A stretch of DNA of 64,000 nucleotides from R-RK-3 sp031399085 (lineage in GTDB: Bacteria > Pseudomonadota > Alphaproteobacteria > Rhizobiales > Rhodomicrobiaceae). The notes beneath the pieces were generated by a model. It was not told where the DNA came from, made no database searches, and saw only the letters and a program-made list of their open reading frames with translations. The stretch is taken from NCBI GenBank assembly GCA_031399085.1, contig JANNOQ010000095.1, positions 58,233 through 122,232 on the forward strand. Direction: 5' to 3'. Position 1 is the first letter of the stretch. Every line of letters begins with the position of its first letter. Shown piece by piece: positions 43,987-53,126 of the stretch. A program made the position numbers and the translations under genes.

Positions 43987-45009
43987 TCAGCCGGAGCGGA
44001 TTGTCGACCGGAAAATGCTCCAGCTGGCCTCGATTGCGGCGGCGACCTGCTCAGCGGCGTGCAATGGCTCATAGGTCCAAATCGCCAGCGCAAAAGGCGG
44101 AGCGGGCAGCGGGCGCGTCGCGCCATGCGCTTGCAGCGCGTCGTGGAAGCGCCGGAACTTGGCGCGTCCGCCGGGCGGCGCAAACACATAGACCGGCCGG
44201 CCAGTCGCGCAGGCTTCGCCCGTCATGTTCACGGAATCGGCGGTGACGATCAGGATGTCCCCCTGCGCGAGGAAGTGCGGGTAGGGATTTTCGCCAAGGC
44301 CCCGCCAGAGGATGCGGGGTTTATCCGCTGTCGCCGCGTCGGCTGCCGCGAGCAGCTCCGGCGGCGTGCGGCGCGAGGGCGTGATCAGAAAGCTTCCAGC
44401 GTCGAGCGCGACCGCGCGGAGCCGTTCGGCGAACGCGCCGATGGCATTGGCGTCATAAGCGTAGCCCGCGCCAGGCCCGCCGAGAAACAGCGCGACGCGC
44501 GGCGAGGGCAGCGCGGCGATATCGGGCGGCGTCTCGCCGCGTAAGGTTTCGAGCGCCGGAGCCGTGAAACGGTGAGGCGCGGTCAGCGTTGCGATGACAT
44601 TGCGCCCATGCAACCCGTCATGGATCGGCGCCCAGATGACATGGGCGCTGCCGAGGCTTGCGCGTGGCGACTGGAACAGTACCGTGAACGCGCCAGCCCG
44701 CTTCAGCGCGCGGACAAACGGCACCGTCTGGCGTCCAGCGCCGAGCACGATTTGGGGCAAGGGTTCGGCGAGCAGCGCCGCAAGTTCGCGAGGGTCGGCC
44801 GGACCGATGGGCGCCAGATGACGCCACGGCGCGCGGGGCGCGATGGATTTAACGTCGACGCGCAGGCCGAGCGTTTCGGCGACCCCCAGTGTGATGGCCA
44901 GATGCCCGGCAACGCCGTCCGAAATGATCCACGCGTGGCGGCCTGCCAAGCTTTCGGCGTCCCCTCCGTGCGCAATAATATCAATAGTCTTGGGGGTATG
45001 GCTTTTCAT
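43987..45009 (-). CDS. ELM1/GtrOC1-like family protein
   Basis: A 340-residue protein related to the plant mitochondrial-fission factor ELM1 (DUF1022). The signs are WIISDGVAGHLAITLGVAETLGL at the N-terminus, LFLGGPGAGYAYD, FLITPSRRTPPELL, NPYPHFLAQGDILIVTADSVNMTGEACATGRPV and a closing RFHDALQAHG block. The fold resembles GT-B glycosyltransferases, and the bacterial function is not established. It is divergent from the Lrp gene over 77 bp. Confidence 0.85.
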   Translation of the reverse strand: MKSHTPKTIDIIAHGGDAESLAGRHAWIISDGVAGHLAITLGVAETLGLRVDVKSIAPRAPWRHLAPIGPADPRELAALLAEPLPQIVLGAGRQTVPFVRALKRAGAFTVLFQSPRASLGSAHVIWAPIHDGLHGRNVIATLTAPHRFTAPALETLRGETPPDIAALPSPRVALFLGGPGAGYAYDANAIGAFAERLRAVALDAGSFLITPSRRTPPELLAAADAATADKPRILWRGLGENPYPHFLAQGDILIVTADSVNMTGEACATGRPVYVFAPPGGRAKFRRFHDALQAHGATRPLPAPPFALAIWTYEPLHAAEQVAAAIEASWSIFRSTIRSG

Positions 45010-45086
45010 TTGTTACGTTGTCGGCCCCAGCGTCTATGTTTCGGCCCTGCCGCATTCTCTAATCCCGCCCCGCACGGAGGCCAAGC

Positions 45087-45578
45087 ATGAACATCAGGCG
45101 CGAGGCCCCATCGTGGATCAGTCTCGACCGCATCGACTGGCTCATCCTCAAGGAGTTGCAGGCCGATGGTCGCATAACGAATGTGGAACTGGCCAGCCGC
45201 GTCGGCATATCCGCGCCGCCCTGCCTGCGCCGGGTCCGCGCCCTGGAAAAGGCCGGCTTCATCCTCGGCTATCACGCCCGCCTCAACGCCAAGCTGCTCG
45301 GCTTCGACCTTGAAGCTTACGCGATGGTGCGCCTGACGAGCCAGGCCGAGGCCGATCTGGCGGCGTTCGAAGCGCTGGCGCGGTCGTGGACCCTCGTGCG
45401 GGAATGCGCGATGCTGTCCGGGGATATCGATTTTCTGCTGAAATGTGTCGCGCCGGACCTGGCGTCGTTCCAGAATTTCATCATCCGCGATTTGACGGCC
45501 GCGCCGAATGTCGATCATGTGCGGACGGCATTTGCCATCCGATCATCGAAGTTCGAGCCAAGCCTGCCGCTGGATTGA
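45087..45578 (+). CDS. Lrp/AsnC-family transcriptional regulator
   Basis: A 163-residue regulator. The helix-turn-helix region is DRIDWLILKELQADGRITNVELASRVGISAPPCLRRVRALEKAG and the RAM effector-binding domain follows (about 75-160). An Lrp gene near trxB is a common alphaproteobacterial pairing; here the ELM1-like gene lies between. Targets are unknown. Confidence 0.93.
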   Translation: MNIRREAPSWISLDRIDWLILKELQADGRITNVELASRVGISAPPCLRRVRALEKAGFILGYHARLNAKLLGFDLEAYAMVRLTSQAEADLAAFEALARSWTLVRECAMLSGDIDFLLKCVAPDLASFQNFIIRDLTAAPNVDHVRTAFAIRSSKFEPSLPLD

Positions 45579-45679
45579 TTTGCAGAGATTATTAAAGGCT
45601 GCATGGTCCGATCAGGTTTTGCTTGTCCTCCGGCAGTTGCGAGGCCCGGCGAATTCCCTACCGTGCCGATCATCAGAGC

Positions 45680-46240
45680 TCAAAACCAGTAATCTGACGA
45701 AATCACCGAAAATCCCAAGAGTTCGCCTTGTTGACTTTCATAGAGCCAAACTTGGACAGGGTACTTTACAAGAAAAGATATTACTAGATAGCGGAAGACC
45801 CATGACCAATTCGAAGGCCAATATTTCTTCAATCCAATTGTATGCCGACGATGTATACCTTCGATCTTATATTGATCATATGTACCGCTTTCGCTATTCC
45901 GCTCTCGCGAATAATAATCCTCACCAGGCTCTACATCATGCTGCGCGTAGGCGATCCCACCCCACCTGCCTTGAAGCTCTTTAATGACAGTTTCGATAGA
46001 GGCCTTGTTTTTTATTGCATCTTCTAAAAAATAATGAACCTCCTCCCTGGTGTGGCCAATATTAAAGATCACACGTTCAAATTCCTTGATCGAGTTAATG
46101 TCATTGTTTCGAATGACTTGGCGTTCGATGACCTGTCCAAAAAACGACGCTTCAATTCGACCTAGTGGGTCTTTTTCCGCCGGCACGCTCGAAATTACAA
46201 ATAAAAATATGGCCAACATAACCGCTCGCGGAAGCTGCAT
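45680..46240 (-). CDS. Orphan exported protein, low GC
   Basis: A 186-residue protein with a signal-peptide-like start (MQLPRAVMLAIFLFVISSVPA) and a globular part with FERVIFNIGHTREEVHYFLEDA and RWGGIAYAQHDVEPGEDYYSRERN, ending in aromatic-rich YWPSNWSWVFRYLVISFLV. The DNA is clearly AT-richer than both neighbours, a sign of transfer. A GTG two codons upstream is an alternative start; neither has a clear ribosome site. I do not recognise a family. Confidence 0.55.
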   Translation of the reverse strand: MQLPRAVMLAIFLFVISSVPAEKDPLGRIEASFFGQVIERQVIRNNDINSIKEFERVIFNIGHTREEVHYFLEDAIKNKASIETVIKELQGRWGGIAYAQHDVEPGEDYYSRERNSESGTYDQYKIEGIHRRHTIGLKKYWPSNWSWVFRYLVISFLVKYPVQVWLYESQQGELLGFSVISSDYWF

Positions 46241-46311
46241 AGCCACACGTTTATTGAATGTTGTAAGTCTTTCGAAACGGGCAGCGCCTTGGCCGGTTCA
46301 GAACACTTCGA

Positions 46312-46791
46312 TCAGCCGAACTTGACCTGTAAAATCTCATAGGATTTGTGCCCGCGCGGCGTCGAAACCTCCACGACGTCGCCAGCCCGCTTGCCAATCA
46401 GCGCGCGGGCGATAGGGGAGTTGATCGCGATCTTGCCGCCCTTCACATCGGCCTCGAAATCGCCGACAATCTGATATTTGAGTTCTTCCTCGCTATCCTC
46501 GTCCACGATGCGGACCGTCGCGCCGAATTTCACCGTATCGCCGGACAGCTTCGACACGTCGATGATGTCGGCGCGGGAAATCTTGTCCTCCAAATCAGAC
46601 ACGCGAGCCTCGTTCATGCCCTGCGCTTCCTTGGCGGCATGATATTCGGCATTCTCGGAAAGATCCCCATGCGCGCGGGCTTCGGCAATCGCCTTGATGA
46701 TGCGAGGGCGCTCGATTGTTTTTAATTGTTTAATTTCGGCCTCCAACCAAGCGTATCCCGCCGCGGTCATCGGAACTTTTTCTAACGACAT
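46312..46791 (-). CDS. greA: Transcription elongation factor GreA
   Basis: A 159-residue factor that rescues backtracked RNA polymerase. The N-terminal coiled coil has the acidic tip DLSENAEYHAAKEAQG, and the C-terminal FKBP-like domain has GDFEADVKGGKIAINSPIARALIGKRAGD. The start at MSLEKVPMT matches the family length, and 15 extra upstream codons were rejected. It follows carB on the same strand after about 80 bp, a frequent alphaproteobacterial order. Confidence 0.96.
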   Translation of the reverse strand: MSLEKVPMTAAGYAWLEAEIKQLKTIERPRIIKAIAEARAHGDLSENAEYHAAKEAQGMNEARVSDLEDKISRADIIDVSKLSGDTVKFGATVRIVDEDSEEELKYQIVGDFEADVKGGKIAINSPIARALIGKRAGDVVEVSTPRGHKSYEILQVKFG

Positions 46792-46869
46792 TCCTAAATT
46801 CTCCCTTGGCCCTAGAACCTCCCCGGGCCGTCTCACTCTTTGGATAATTGCTTGAAACGGAAACGGTGG

Positions 46870-49800
46870 CTAGAGGGCGATCTCGGACCGCTCGGCTTGA
46901 CCACTTTGGCCAATATATTTTTGCAACGGGGTCACTTCAAGTATCCCGGCCCGCATTGCTGCAATAGCCTGAGTGACCGCCAGCGCACCCGATATAGTCG
47001 TATAATAGGGTATATGATAGAGCAGAGCGGTCCGCCTTATCTCTGAACTGTCAGCCAAGGCCTTGGCCCCTTCCGTGGTGTTGAATACTAGCGCAACCTC
47101 GCCGTTCTTCATAGCGTCCACGATATTGGGGCGGCCTTCAAGAACTTTGTTGATGCGTTCGCACGGAATTCCGTGGGCTTCCAGATGCCGCTTGGTGCCC
47201 CTGGTCGCCAATACCTTAAATCCCATCGCCACAAGGTCGCGGATCGAGGGAATAATACGGTCCTTGTCAGTATCCTTGACCGAGACGAAAACCGTGCCCG
47301 AGGCCGGCACTTTGCTGCCGCTGGCGATCTGGCTTTTGGCGAAAGCGAGGGCGTAATCCATGTCGATGCCCATCACCTCCCCGGTCGAACGCATTTCGGG
47401 GCCGAGCACCGGGTCGACTTCGGGGAAACGCGCGAAGGGGAACACCGCTTCCTTCACGGCGATATGGCTGAAGACCGGCTCCTTCAACGCAAGCTCCCGC
47501 AGCATTTTTCCCGCCATCACCTGCGAAGCGATTCCAGCAATCGGCAGGCCGACCGTCTTGGCCACGAACGGCACAGTGCGGCTAGCGCGTGGATTAACTT
47601 CCAAAATGTAAATGTCGCCATCTTTTATGGCGAATTGCACATTCATCAGGCCGACGACTTGCAGAGCCAGAGCCAGTTTCCTGGTTTGCTGCTTTAACTC
47701 CACGACCAGCTCGGGCGATAGTGAATAAGGCGGCAGCGAACAGGCAGAATCGCCGGAATGAACGCCTGCCTCCTCGATATGTTCCATGATCCCGCAAACG
47801 AACACGTCCTCGCCGTCGGCGATGGCGTCGACATCGACTTCGATGGCGTCGCGCAGATAGCTGTCGAACAAGAGCGCGTTGCGGGCGAGCAAGTCGTTAA
47901 TCTGGGCGACCGGCTGGCCGGGATGGCGGTTGCGGACATCGGGCGGCACGAAGGAGGCGAGCGTTGTCTCGATGTAATCCTTCAGCGCGACATTGTCGTG
48001 GATAATCGCCATGGCGCGCCCGCCAAGCACATAGGACGGGCGGATGACCAGCGGATAGCCGATCTCATCGGCAATAATCTGCGTTTGCTCGGCACTATGA
48101 GCGATGCCGTTGCGCGGCTGACGCAGGCCGAGCTTTTCGATGAGAAGCTTGAACCGGTCGCGGTCTTCGGCCAAGTCGATGGCGTCGGGCGAGGTGCCCA
48201 GAATTGGCACATTAGCGGCCTCCAGCGCCTGGGCGAGCTTCAACGGCGTTTGCCCGCCGAATTGCACGATGACGCCCTTGACCGTGCCTCGCTGGCTTTC
48301 GACACGTACGATTTCGAGCACGTCTTCCGCCGTCAGCGGCTCGAAGTAAAGTCGGTCCGACGTGTCATAATCGGTAGAAACGGTCTCCGGGTTGCAGTTG
48401 ATCATGATCGTTTCGTAGCCCGCCTTGGAAAGCGCGAAGGCGGCATGGCAGCAGCAATAGTCGAATTCGATGCCCTGGCCGATGCGGTTCGGGCCGCTGC
48501 CAAGGATGATGATTTTCTCGCGGTCGGAGGGGTTGGCTTCGCAGGCGGGCTCGCCGTCGGCGCCGCTTTCATAGGTCGAATACATGTAAGGCGTCGGCGA
48601 GCGGAATTCGGCGGCGCAGGTGTCAATGCGTTTATAGACAGGGTGAACGCCGAGCGCCTGACGCCTGCGCGTCACCTCTTCGACCGGCAAACCGGATAGC
48701 GCGGCGAGCCGGGCGTCGGAAAAGCCTCTCGCCTTCAACGCGCGGAAAAGCCCTTTCGTCTCGGGCAAGCCGTGCGCGCGGACGCGGTTTTCCCAATCCA
48801 CGATCTCCTGGATTTGCGCTACGAACCAATGGTCGATCTTGCAGGACAGGTAAATCTGCTCGTGATCGACATTCAGCCGAAGCGCCTGCGCCACCTTCAG
48901 AATGCGATCCGGCGCCGGCCGGCCCAGCGCCTCGCGCACGACATTCTTGTCGTCGCCCTGGCCGAGGCCCTCGAATTGCACATCGTCAAGCCCGGTCAGC
49001 TCCGTTTCCATCGAGCGCAGCGCCTTTTGCAGCGACTCCTGGAACGTGCCGCCAAGTCCCAGCACCTCGCCGACGGATTTCATCGAGGTCGTCAGCGTCG
49101 AGATCGCGCCGGGGAATTTCTCGAAGGCGAAGCGGGGAATTTTCGTGACCACATAGTCGATGGCCGGCTCGAAGGAGGCGGGCGTCGCGCCTTGCGTGAT
49201 GTCGTTTTCCAGCTCATCGAGCGTGTAGCCGACCGCCAGCAGCGCCGCGACCTTTGCAATCGGAAAGCCGGTGGCCTTCGAGGCGAGCGCCGAGGACCGC
49301 GATACGCGCGGGTTCATTTCGATGACGACGAGCTGGCCGTCCGCCGGGTTGACCGCGAATTGCACATTCGAGCCGCCCGTGTCGACGCCGATCTCGCGCA
49401 GCACCGCGATCGAGGCGTTGCGCATCATCTGATATTCTTTGTCGGTGAGCGTCAGCGCGGGCGCGACGGTGATCGAGTCGCCCGTATGCACGCCCATCGG
49501 GTCGATGTTCTCGATGGAGCAGACGATGATGCAATTATCCGCCTTGTCGCGGACCACCTCCATCTCATACTCCTTCCAGCCGAGCACCGACTCCTCGACC
49601 AGCACTTCGCGCGTTGGCGAGGCGTCCAACCCGCGCTCGATGATGCGCAGATATTCCTCGCGGTTGTAGGCGACCCCGCCGCCCGTTCCCCCAAGCGTGA
49701 AGGAGGGGCGGATAATCGCGGGCAGACCGACCACTTCGAGCGCCTTGAGCGCCTCGGTCAGGTCATGGGCGAGCCTGGATGTGGGCGTGGCAAGGCCGAT

Positions 49801-50232
49801 CTTCGTCATCGCTTGGCGAAAGCGATCGCGGTTCTCAGCCTTATCGATCGCGTCAGCGCTGGCGCCGATCATCTCGATGTTCAATCGTTCCAGCGTGCCA
49901 TCGCGCCAGAGCGCGAGTGCCGTATTCAGCGCCGTTTGCCCGCCCATGGTGGGAAGCAGCGCCATCCGTTCGCCCGGATGCTCCGCCTGCTCCCGCTGGA
50001 TCACTTTGGCGACAATCTCGGGCGTGATCGGCTCGATATAAGTCGCGTCCGCCAGATCCGGGTCGGTCATAATGGTCGCCGGATTGGAGTTCACCAGAAT
50101 GATCCGATACCCCTCGGCGCGCAGCGCCTTGCAGGCCTGCGTGCCGGAATAGTCGAACTCGCAAGCCTGGCCGATGACGATCGGGCCGGCTCCAATGATC
50201 AGGATGGAGTCGATGTCGGTGCGTTTGGGCAT
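46870..50232 (-). CDS. carB: Carbamoyl-phosphate synthase large subunit
   Basis: A 1120-residue enzyme with two ATP-grasp halves. The first starts SILIIGAGPIVIGQACEFDYSG and the second starts IIILGSGPNRIGQGIEFDYCC. A C-terminal MGS-like allosteric domain carries KVLATRGTKRHLEAHGI. It makes carbamoyl phosphate for arginine and pyrimidines. The small subunit carA is not in the window. It is somewhat longer than E. coli CarB through a linker insertion. It has its own strong promoter and a short leader. Confidence 0.98.
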   Translation of the reverse strand: MPKRTDIDSILIIGAGPIVIGQACEFDYSGTQACKALRAEGYRIILVNSNPATIMTDPDLADATYIEPITPEIVAKVIQREQAEHPGERMALLPTMGGQTALNTALALWRDGTLERLNIEMIGASADAIDKAENRDRFRQAMTKIGLATPTSRLAHDLTEALKALEVVGLPAIIRPSFTLGGTGGGVAYNREEYLRIIERGLDASPTREVLVEESVLGWKEYEMEVVRDKADNCIIVCSIENIDPMGVHTGDSITVAPALTLTDKEYQMMRNASIAVLREIGVDTGGSNVQFAVNPADGQLVVIEMNPRVSRSSALASKATGFPIAKVAALLAVGYTLDELENDITQGATPASFEPAIDYVVTKIPRFAFEKFPGAISTLTTSMKSVGEVLGLGGTFQESLQKALRSMETELTGLDDVQFEGLGQGDDKNVVREALGRPAPDRILKVAQALRLNVDHEQIYLSCKIDHWFVAQIQEIVDWENRVRAHGLPETKGLFRALKARGFSDARLAALSGLPVEEVTRRRQALGVHPVYKRIDTCAAEFRSPTPYMYSTYESGADGEPACEANPSDREKIIILGSGPNRIGQGIEFDYCCCHAAFALSKAGYETIMINCNPETVSTDYDTSDRLYFEPLTAEDVLEIVRVESQRGTVKGVIVQFGGQTPLKLAQALEAANVPILGTSPDAIDLAEDRDRFKLLIEKLGLRQPRNGIAHSAEQTQIIADEIGYPLVIRPSYVLGGRAMAIIHDNVALKDYIETTLASFVPPDVRNRHPGQPVAQINDLLARNALLFDSYLRDAIEVDVDAIADGEDVFVCGIMEHIEEAGVHSGDSACSLPPYSLSPELVVELKQQTRKLALALQVVGLMNVQFAIKDGDIYILEVNPRASRTVPFVAKTVGLPIAGIASQVMAGKMLRELALKEPVFSHIAVKEAVFPFARFPEVDPVLGPEMRSTGEVMGIDMDYALAFAKSQIASGSKVPASGTVFVSVKDTDKDRIIPSIRDLVAMGFKVLATRGTKRHLEAHGIPCERINKVLEGRPNIVDAMKNGEVALVFNTTEGAKALADSSEIRRTALLYHIPYYTTISGALAVTQAIAAMRAGILEVTPLQKYIGQSGQAERSEIAL

Positions 50233-50256
50233 TCGATCAGCACTCGGTTCCGGGCG

Positions 50257-50284
50257 CTTATAAAGGAAGTTGGGCGCGTTTCAA
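50257..50284 (-). promoter_or_regulatory. Putative carB promoter
   Basis: On the reverse strand TTGAAA (50284-50279) and TATAAG (50262-50257) are separated by 16 bp; each matches the consensus at 5 of 6 positions. The predicted transcription start near 50250 leaves a leader of about 18 nt. No Shine-Dalgarno sequence is seen before the carB ATG. Confidence 0.55.
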
Positions 50285-50584
50285 CAAGGAGCTTTGACGT
50301 AATCTAGCAGATCGGCGCGCGAGACGGGCGTTCAAGAGGCTTGAAAGCCAATGCCCGAAACGGAAGCGTTGCATTCTTTGTGCGCCAATCTGAACGGGGG
50401 CTATTTGCCTTGACCGTTTTTCCAAAAATCGACATTGTGCCACCCATGACGACCGTCAGCCGTTCAGGCTTTGCCATTATCTGTATTATTTTCGCGGGCT
50501 AATATAAGCTGGCGCGGCCGTTTCCCTTTTTCGCAAAAATCGAACCGAACGTCGCGCCTTGCTAAGAGCTGAGGAGGCGAGTTC
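50285..50584. other. carB-cysS divergent spacer
   Basis: About 300 bp with no gene recognised. It must contain the cysS promoter; an AT-rich stretch around 50471-50510 is the likeliest place, but no hexamer pair with proper spacing was found. GGAGG seven bases before the cysS GTG is a strong ribosome site. Confidence 0.5.
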
Positions 50585-51985
50585 GTGGTTTTGAAGCTTT
50601 ACAACACGCGCACGCGGAAGAAGGAAGAGTTCCAGCCGCTCGATCCGAAAAACGTGCGCATGTATGTCTGCGGGCCGACGGTTTACGATAACGCGCATAT
50701 CGGCAATGCGCGCCCGGTGATTGTGTTCGATGTGCTGTATCGGCTGTTGCGGCATGTTTACGGGGCGGAGCACGTCAAATATGTCCGCAACATCACGGAT
50801 GTGGACGACAAGATCAATGCGCGGGCGGCGGAGCAGGGCGTCTCGATCCGCGATTTGACCGATCGCACGTTGAAGCAGTTCCAGGCTGATGCGGCGGCGC
50901 TTGGCTGCCTGCCCCCCGATGTCGAGCCGCGTGCGACCGATCACATCGAAGAAATGAAGACGATGATCGAGACGCTGGTCGCCAAGGGCTGCGCCTATGT
51001 CGCCGAGGATCATGTGCTGTTCCACGTGGCGGCGATGCCGGATTACGGCCAGCTTGCGCGGCGTTCGCTGGATGAGATGCAGGCCGGGGCGCGGGTTGAG
51101 GTTGCGCCGTATAAGCGTGATCCGATGGATTTCGTGCTGTGGAAGCCGTCCAAGGAGGGCGAGCCGGGATGGGCTTCGCCGTGTGGGATTGGGGCGCCTG
51201 GACGGCCAGGATGGCATATCGAGTGCTCGGCAATGGCGGAGAAGCATCTCGGGAAGACGTTTGATATTCACGGCGGCGGTATCGATTTGGTTTTTCCGCA
51301 TCATGAGAATGAAGTGGCGCAGAGCCGCTGCGCGCATGACACAGAGATCATGGCGAATGTCTGGATGCATAATGGGTTCTTGCAGGTCGAAGGGCAGAAG
51401 ATGTCCAAGAGCCTGGGGAATTTCGTGACAATCGGTAATCTTTTGCGCGATTGGCCAGGCCAAGTCGTACGTCTCAATATGCTACGCACACATTATCACC
51501 AACCGATGGATTGGACGGTGAATGCGCTCAAGGAGAGCGAACTGATTTTGCGTCGCTGGCGTAGCGAAGGCGTGTCCTATGAAGATTGGCTCAATGCAGA
51601 AGATGGATTTGGTGACCCGATAGGAATGCCTGACGGCGACGGGTATGGCGGTGGAACTGCGGACCAGGACTTTTTTCCCGCATTGCTTGACGATTTGAAT
51701 ACGCCGCTGGCGATTGCAATGATCCATCAAATGGAGTCAGAGAACCGGCTTCATGCGTTGCATGTGCTTGGATTAGCTGAGGAGTTTAGCGATCCCCGAC
51801 GCAAGAAGGTGGATGCGGCGACGGTTGAGCAAAGCATCGCTTTACGTTTGGCTGCTCGCAAAGCGAAGAATTGGGCAGAGGCCGACCGCATCCGCGATAA
51901 ACTTGTTGCAATGGGTATTGCGCTTATGGACGCGAAAAATCCCCAAACTGGCGAAATCGAAACCACCTGGGAGATAGCTCGGTGA
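50585..51985 (+). CDS. cysS: Cysteinyl-tRNA synthetase
   Basis: A 466-residue class I synthetase charging tRNA-Cys. The zinc-site cysteine is C29 in MYVCGPTVYDNAHIGNARP, HIGN is at 38-41, and KMSKSLGNF lies near residues 272-280. The GTG start follows GGAGG. From about codon 280 onward the codons turn noticeably more A/T-ending than in the first half. The stop overlaps the next ORF start (GTGA), suggesting coupling. Confidence 0.97.
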   Translation: MVLKLYNTRTRKKEEFQPLDPKNVRMYVCGPTVYDNAHIGNARPVIVFDVLYRLLRHVYGAEHVKYVRNITDVDDKINARAAEQGVSIRDLTDRTLKQFQADAAALGCLPPDVEPRATDHIEEMKTMIETLVAKGCAYVAEDHVLFHVAAMPDYGQLARRSLDEMQAGARVEVAPYKRDPMDFVLWKPSKEGEPGWASPCGIGAPGRPGWHIECSAMAEKHLGKTFDIHGGGIDLVFPHHENEVAQSRCAHDTEIMANVWMHNGFLQVEGQKMSKSLGNFVTIGNLLRDWPGQVVRLNMLRTHYHQPMDWTVNALKESELILRRWRSEGVSYEDWLNAEDGFGDPIGMPDGDGYGGGTADQDFFPALLDDLNTPLAIAMIHQMESENRLHALHVLGLAEEFSDPRRKKVDAATVEQSIALRLAARKAKNWAEADRIRDKLVAMGIALMDAKNPQTGEIETTWEIAR

Positions 51986-52632
51986 GTCTTAAAAAGCCCC
52001 CTCACCCGGCCGCTTCGCGTCCGCCCTCTCCCGCGAGGGGAGAGGGCTGCTCTGAGCTTGGGGCGAGGACGCCGCAGGAGACGAAGGCCAAGATGGTAAG
52101 CCTTGGCGCTCGCTCGAAATGGGCCACGCGCGCCGATCCCGGCACAGCTAAGCCCTCTCCCCTCGCGGGAGAGGGCGGCGAGCGGCGCAGCCGGTCGCCG
52201 GGTGAGGGGGAGGCCGCGAGCACGGCATCGGCGGCTCCATCCAACGAACCCCGCGTCGCGCAAAGCCCTCGCAATCCGAAACGAGACACCGCCCGCCGCC
52301 TCCGCAACACCATGACGGACGCCGAGCGCAAGCTCTGGTCGCTGCTCCGCAACCGCAAGCTTTCCGGCTGCAAATTCCGCCGCCAAGTCCCCGTCGGCCC
52401 GTATGTCGCGGACTTCCTCAGCTTCGAATCCCGCCTCATCGTTGAAGCCGACGGCGGCCAGCACGCCGACTCCGAGACGGATATGGACCGCGACGCCTGG
52501 CTCACGAACCAGGGGTTCCGCATCGTGCGCTTTTGGAATTCCGACATAGCGGAAAACCCGGACGGGGTTGTCTCACGGCTGTCAGAACTTGCCTGTACCA
52601 ACCGGCAAACAGCCGAGGACATCATCCGATGA
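51982..52632 (+). CDS. DUF559 endonuclease-like protein with repeat-derived N-terminus
   Basis: The last 110 residues form a DUF559 (Vsr-like, PD-(D/E)xK) domain: ARRLRNTMTDAERKLWSLLRN, then CKFRRQVPVGPYVADF, IVEADGGQHAD and GFRIVRFWNSDI. The first 105 codons are translated repeat DNA (PSPARGEG and its reverse complement PSPLAGEGGE) and are probably not an ancestral protein part. A GTG overlapping the cysS stop opens the frame. ATGs at 52093 and 52312 are alternatives; the last would cut the domain's first helix. DUF559 proteins have no settled function. Its stop overlaps the next start (ATGA). Confidence 0.75.
   Translation: MSLKKPPHPAASRPPSPARGEGCSELGARTPQETKAKMVSLGARSKWATRADPGTAKPSPLAGEGGERRSRSPGEGEAASTASAAPSNEPRVAQSPRNPKRDTARRLRNTMTDAERKLWSLLRNRKLSGCKFRRQVPVGPYVADFLSFESRLIVEADGGQHADSETDMDRDAWLTNQGFRIVRFWNSDIAENPDGVVSRLSELACTNRQTAEDIIR
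51997..52212. repeat. Inverted pair of SPARGEG-type repeats
   Basis: Left copy (about 51997-52047) contains CCCCCTCACCCGGC and GCCCTCTCCCGCGAGGGG; the right copy (about 52152-52212) is its reverse complement, GCCCTCTCCCCTCGCGGGAG and CCGGGTGAGGGGGA. Each unit also has an internal hairpin, and about 105 bp separate them. The whole structure lies inside the open frame of the DUF559 gene. Confidence 0.85.
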
Positions 52633-53126
52633 CCGACACCCCCCCAACCCACACAGGCGGCTGCCAATGCGGCGCGGTGCGTTATACGTTTGCCGGGGAG
52701 CCCGTCGATCCGCATATTTGCCATTGCCGCATGTGCCAGAAAGCCTTCGGCGGCCTGTTCGCGCCGCTTGCAGGCGTTTCGATGAGCGACATCGTTTGGA
52801 CGCGCGGCCAACCCGCTGTTTACCACTCCTCCAACATCGCCGAACGCGGCTTCTGCGCCTCCTGCGGCACCCCCCTCAGCTTCCGCTATCTCGACAGCGA
52901 CCTCATCAATATTTCAATCGGCAGCCTCGACCACCCGGCTGACGTGCGCCCCGGCAAGCAATATGGCGTCGAGGGCCGGATGCCCTGGTTCGCCGAACTG
53001 CCCGTTTTGCCTAGCACGCGCACCGAGGACGATTTGCCCGCCGATCTGCAATCCAAGATCGTCAAGGCGCAGCATCCCGATGAGGGCATGACCGAACCGC
53101 ACCGCGAAGGCAGACACCCGCTATGA
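52629..53126 (+). CDS. GFA-family (CENP-V/Gfa) zinc protein
   Basis: A 165-residue protein with the zinc-binding cysteines of the GFA family: C12 and C14 in GGCQCGAVRY, C31/C33/C36 in CHCRMCQK, and C76/C79 in FCASCGTPL. Members are called glutathione-dependent formaldehyde-activating enzymes, although most have unknown substrates. The start overlaps the stop of the nuclease gene, and the stop overlaps the cimA start, so three genes are coupled. A longer frame upstream was rejected. Confidence 0.9.
   Translation: MTDTPPTHTGGCQCGAVRYTFAGEPVDPHICHCRMCQKAFGGLFAPLAGVSMSDIVWTRGQPAVYHSSNIAERGFCASCGTPLSFRYLDSDLINISIGSLDHPADVRPGKQYGVEGRMPWFAELPVLPSTRTEDDLPADLQSKIVKAQHPDEGMTEPHREGRHPL

Noticed and set aside
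48772..50307. 511-codon frame antisense to carB
   Set aside because: No recognisable domain and wholly covered by a certain gene.
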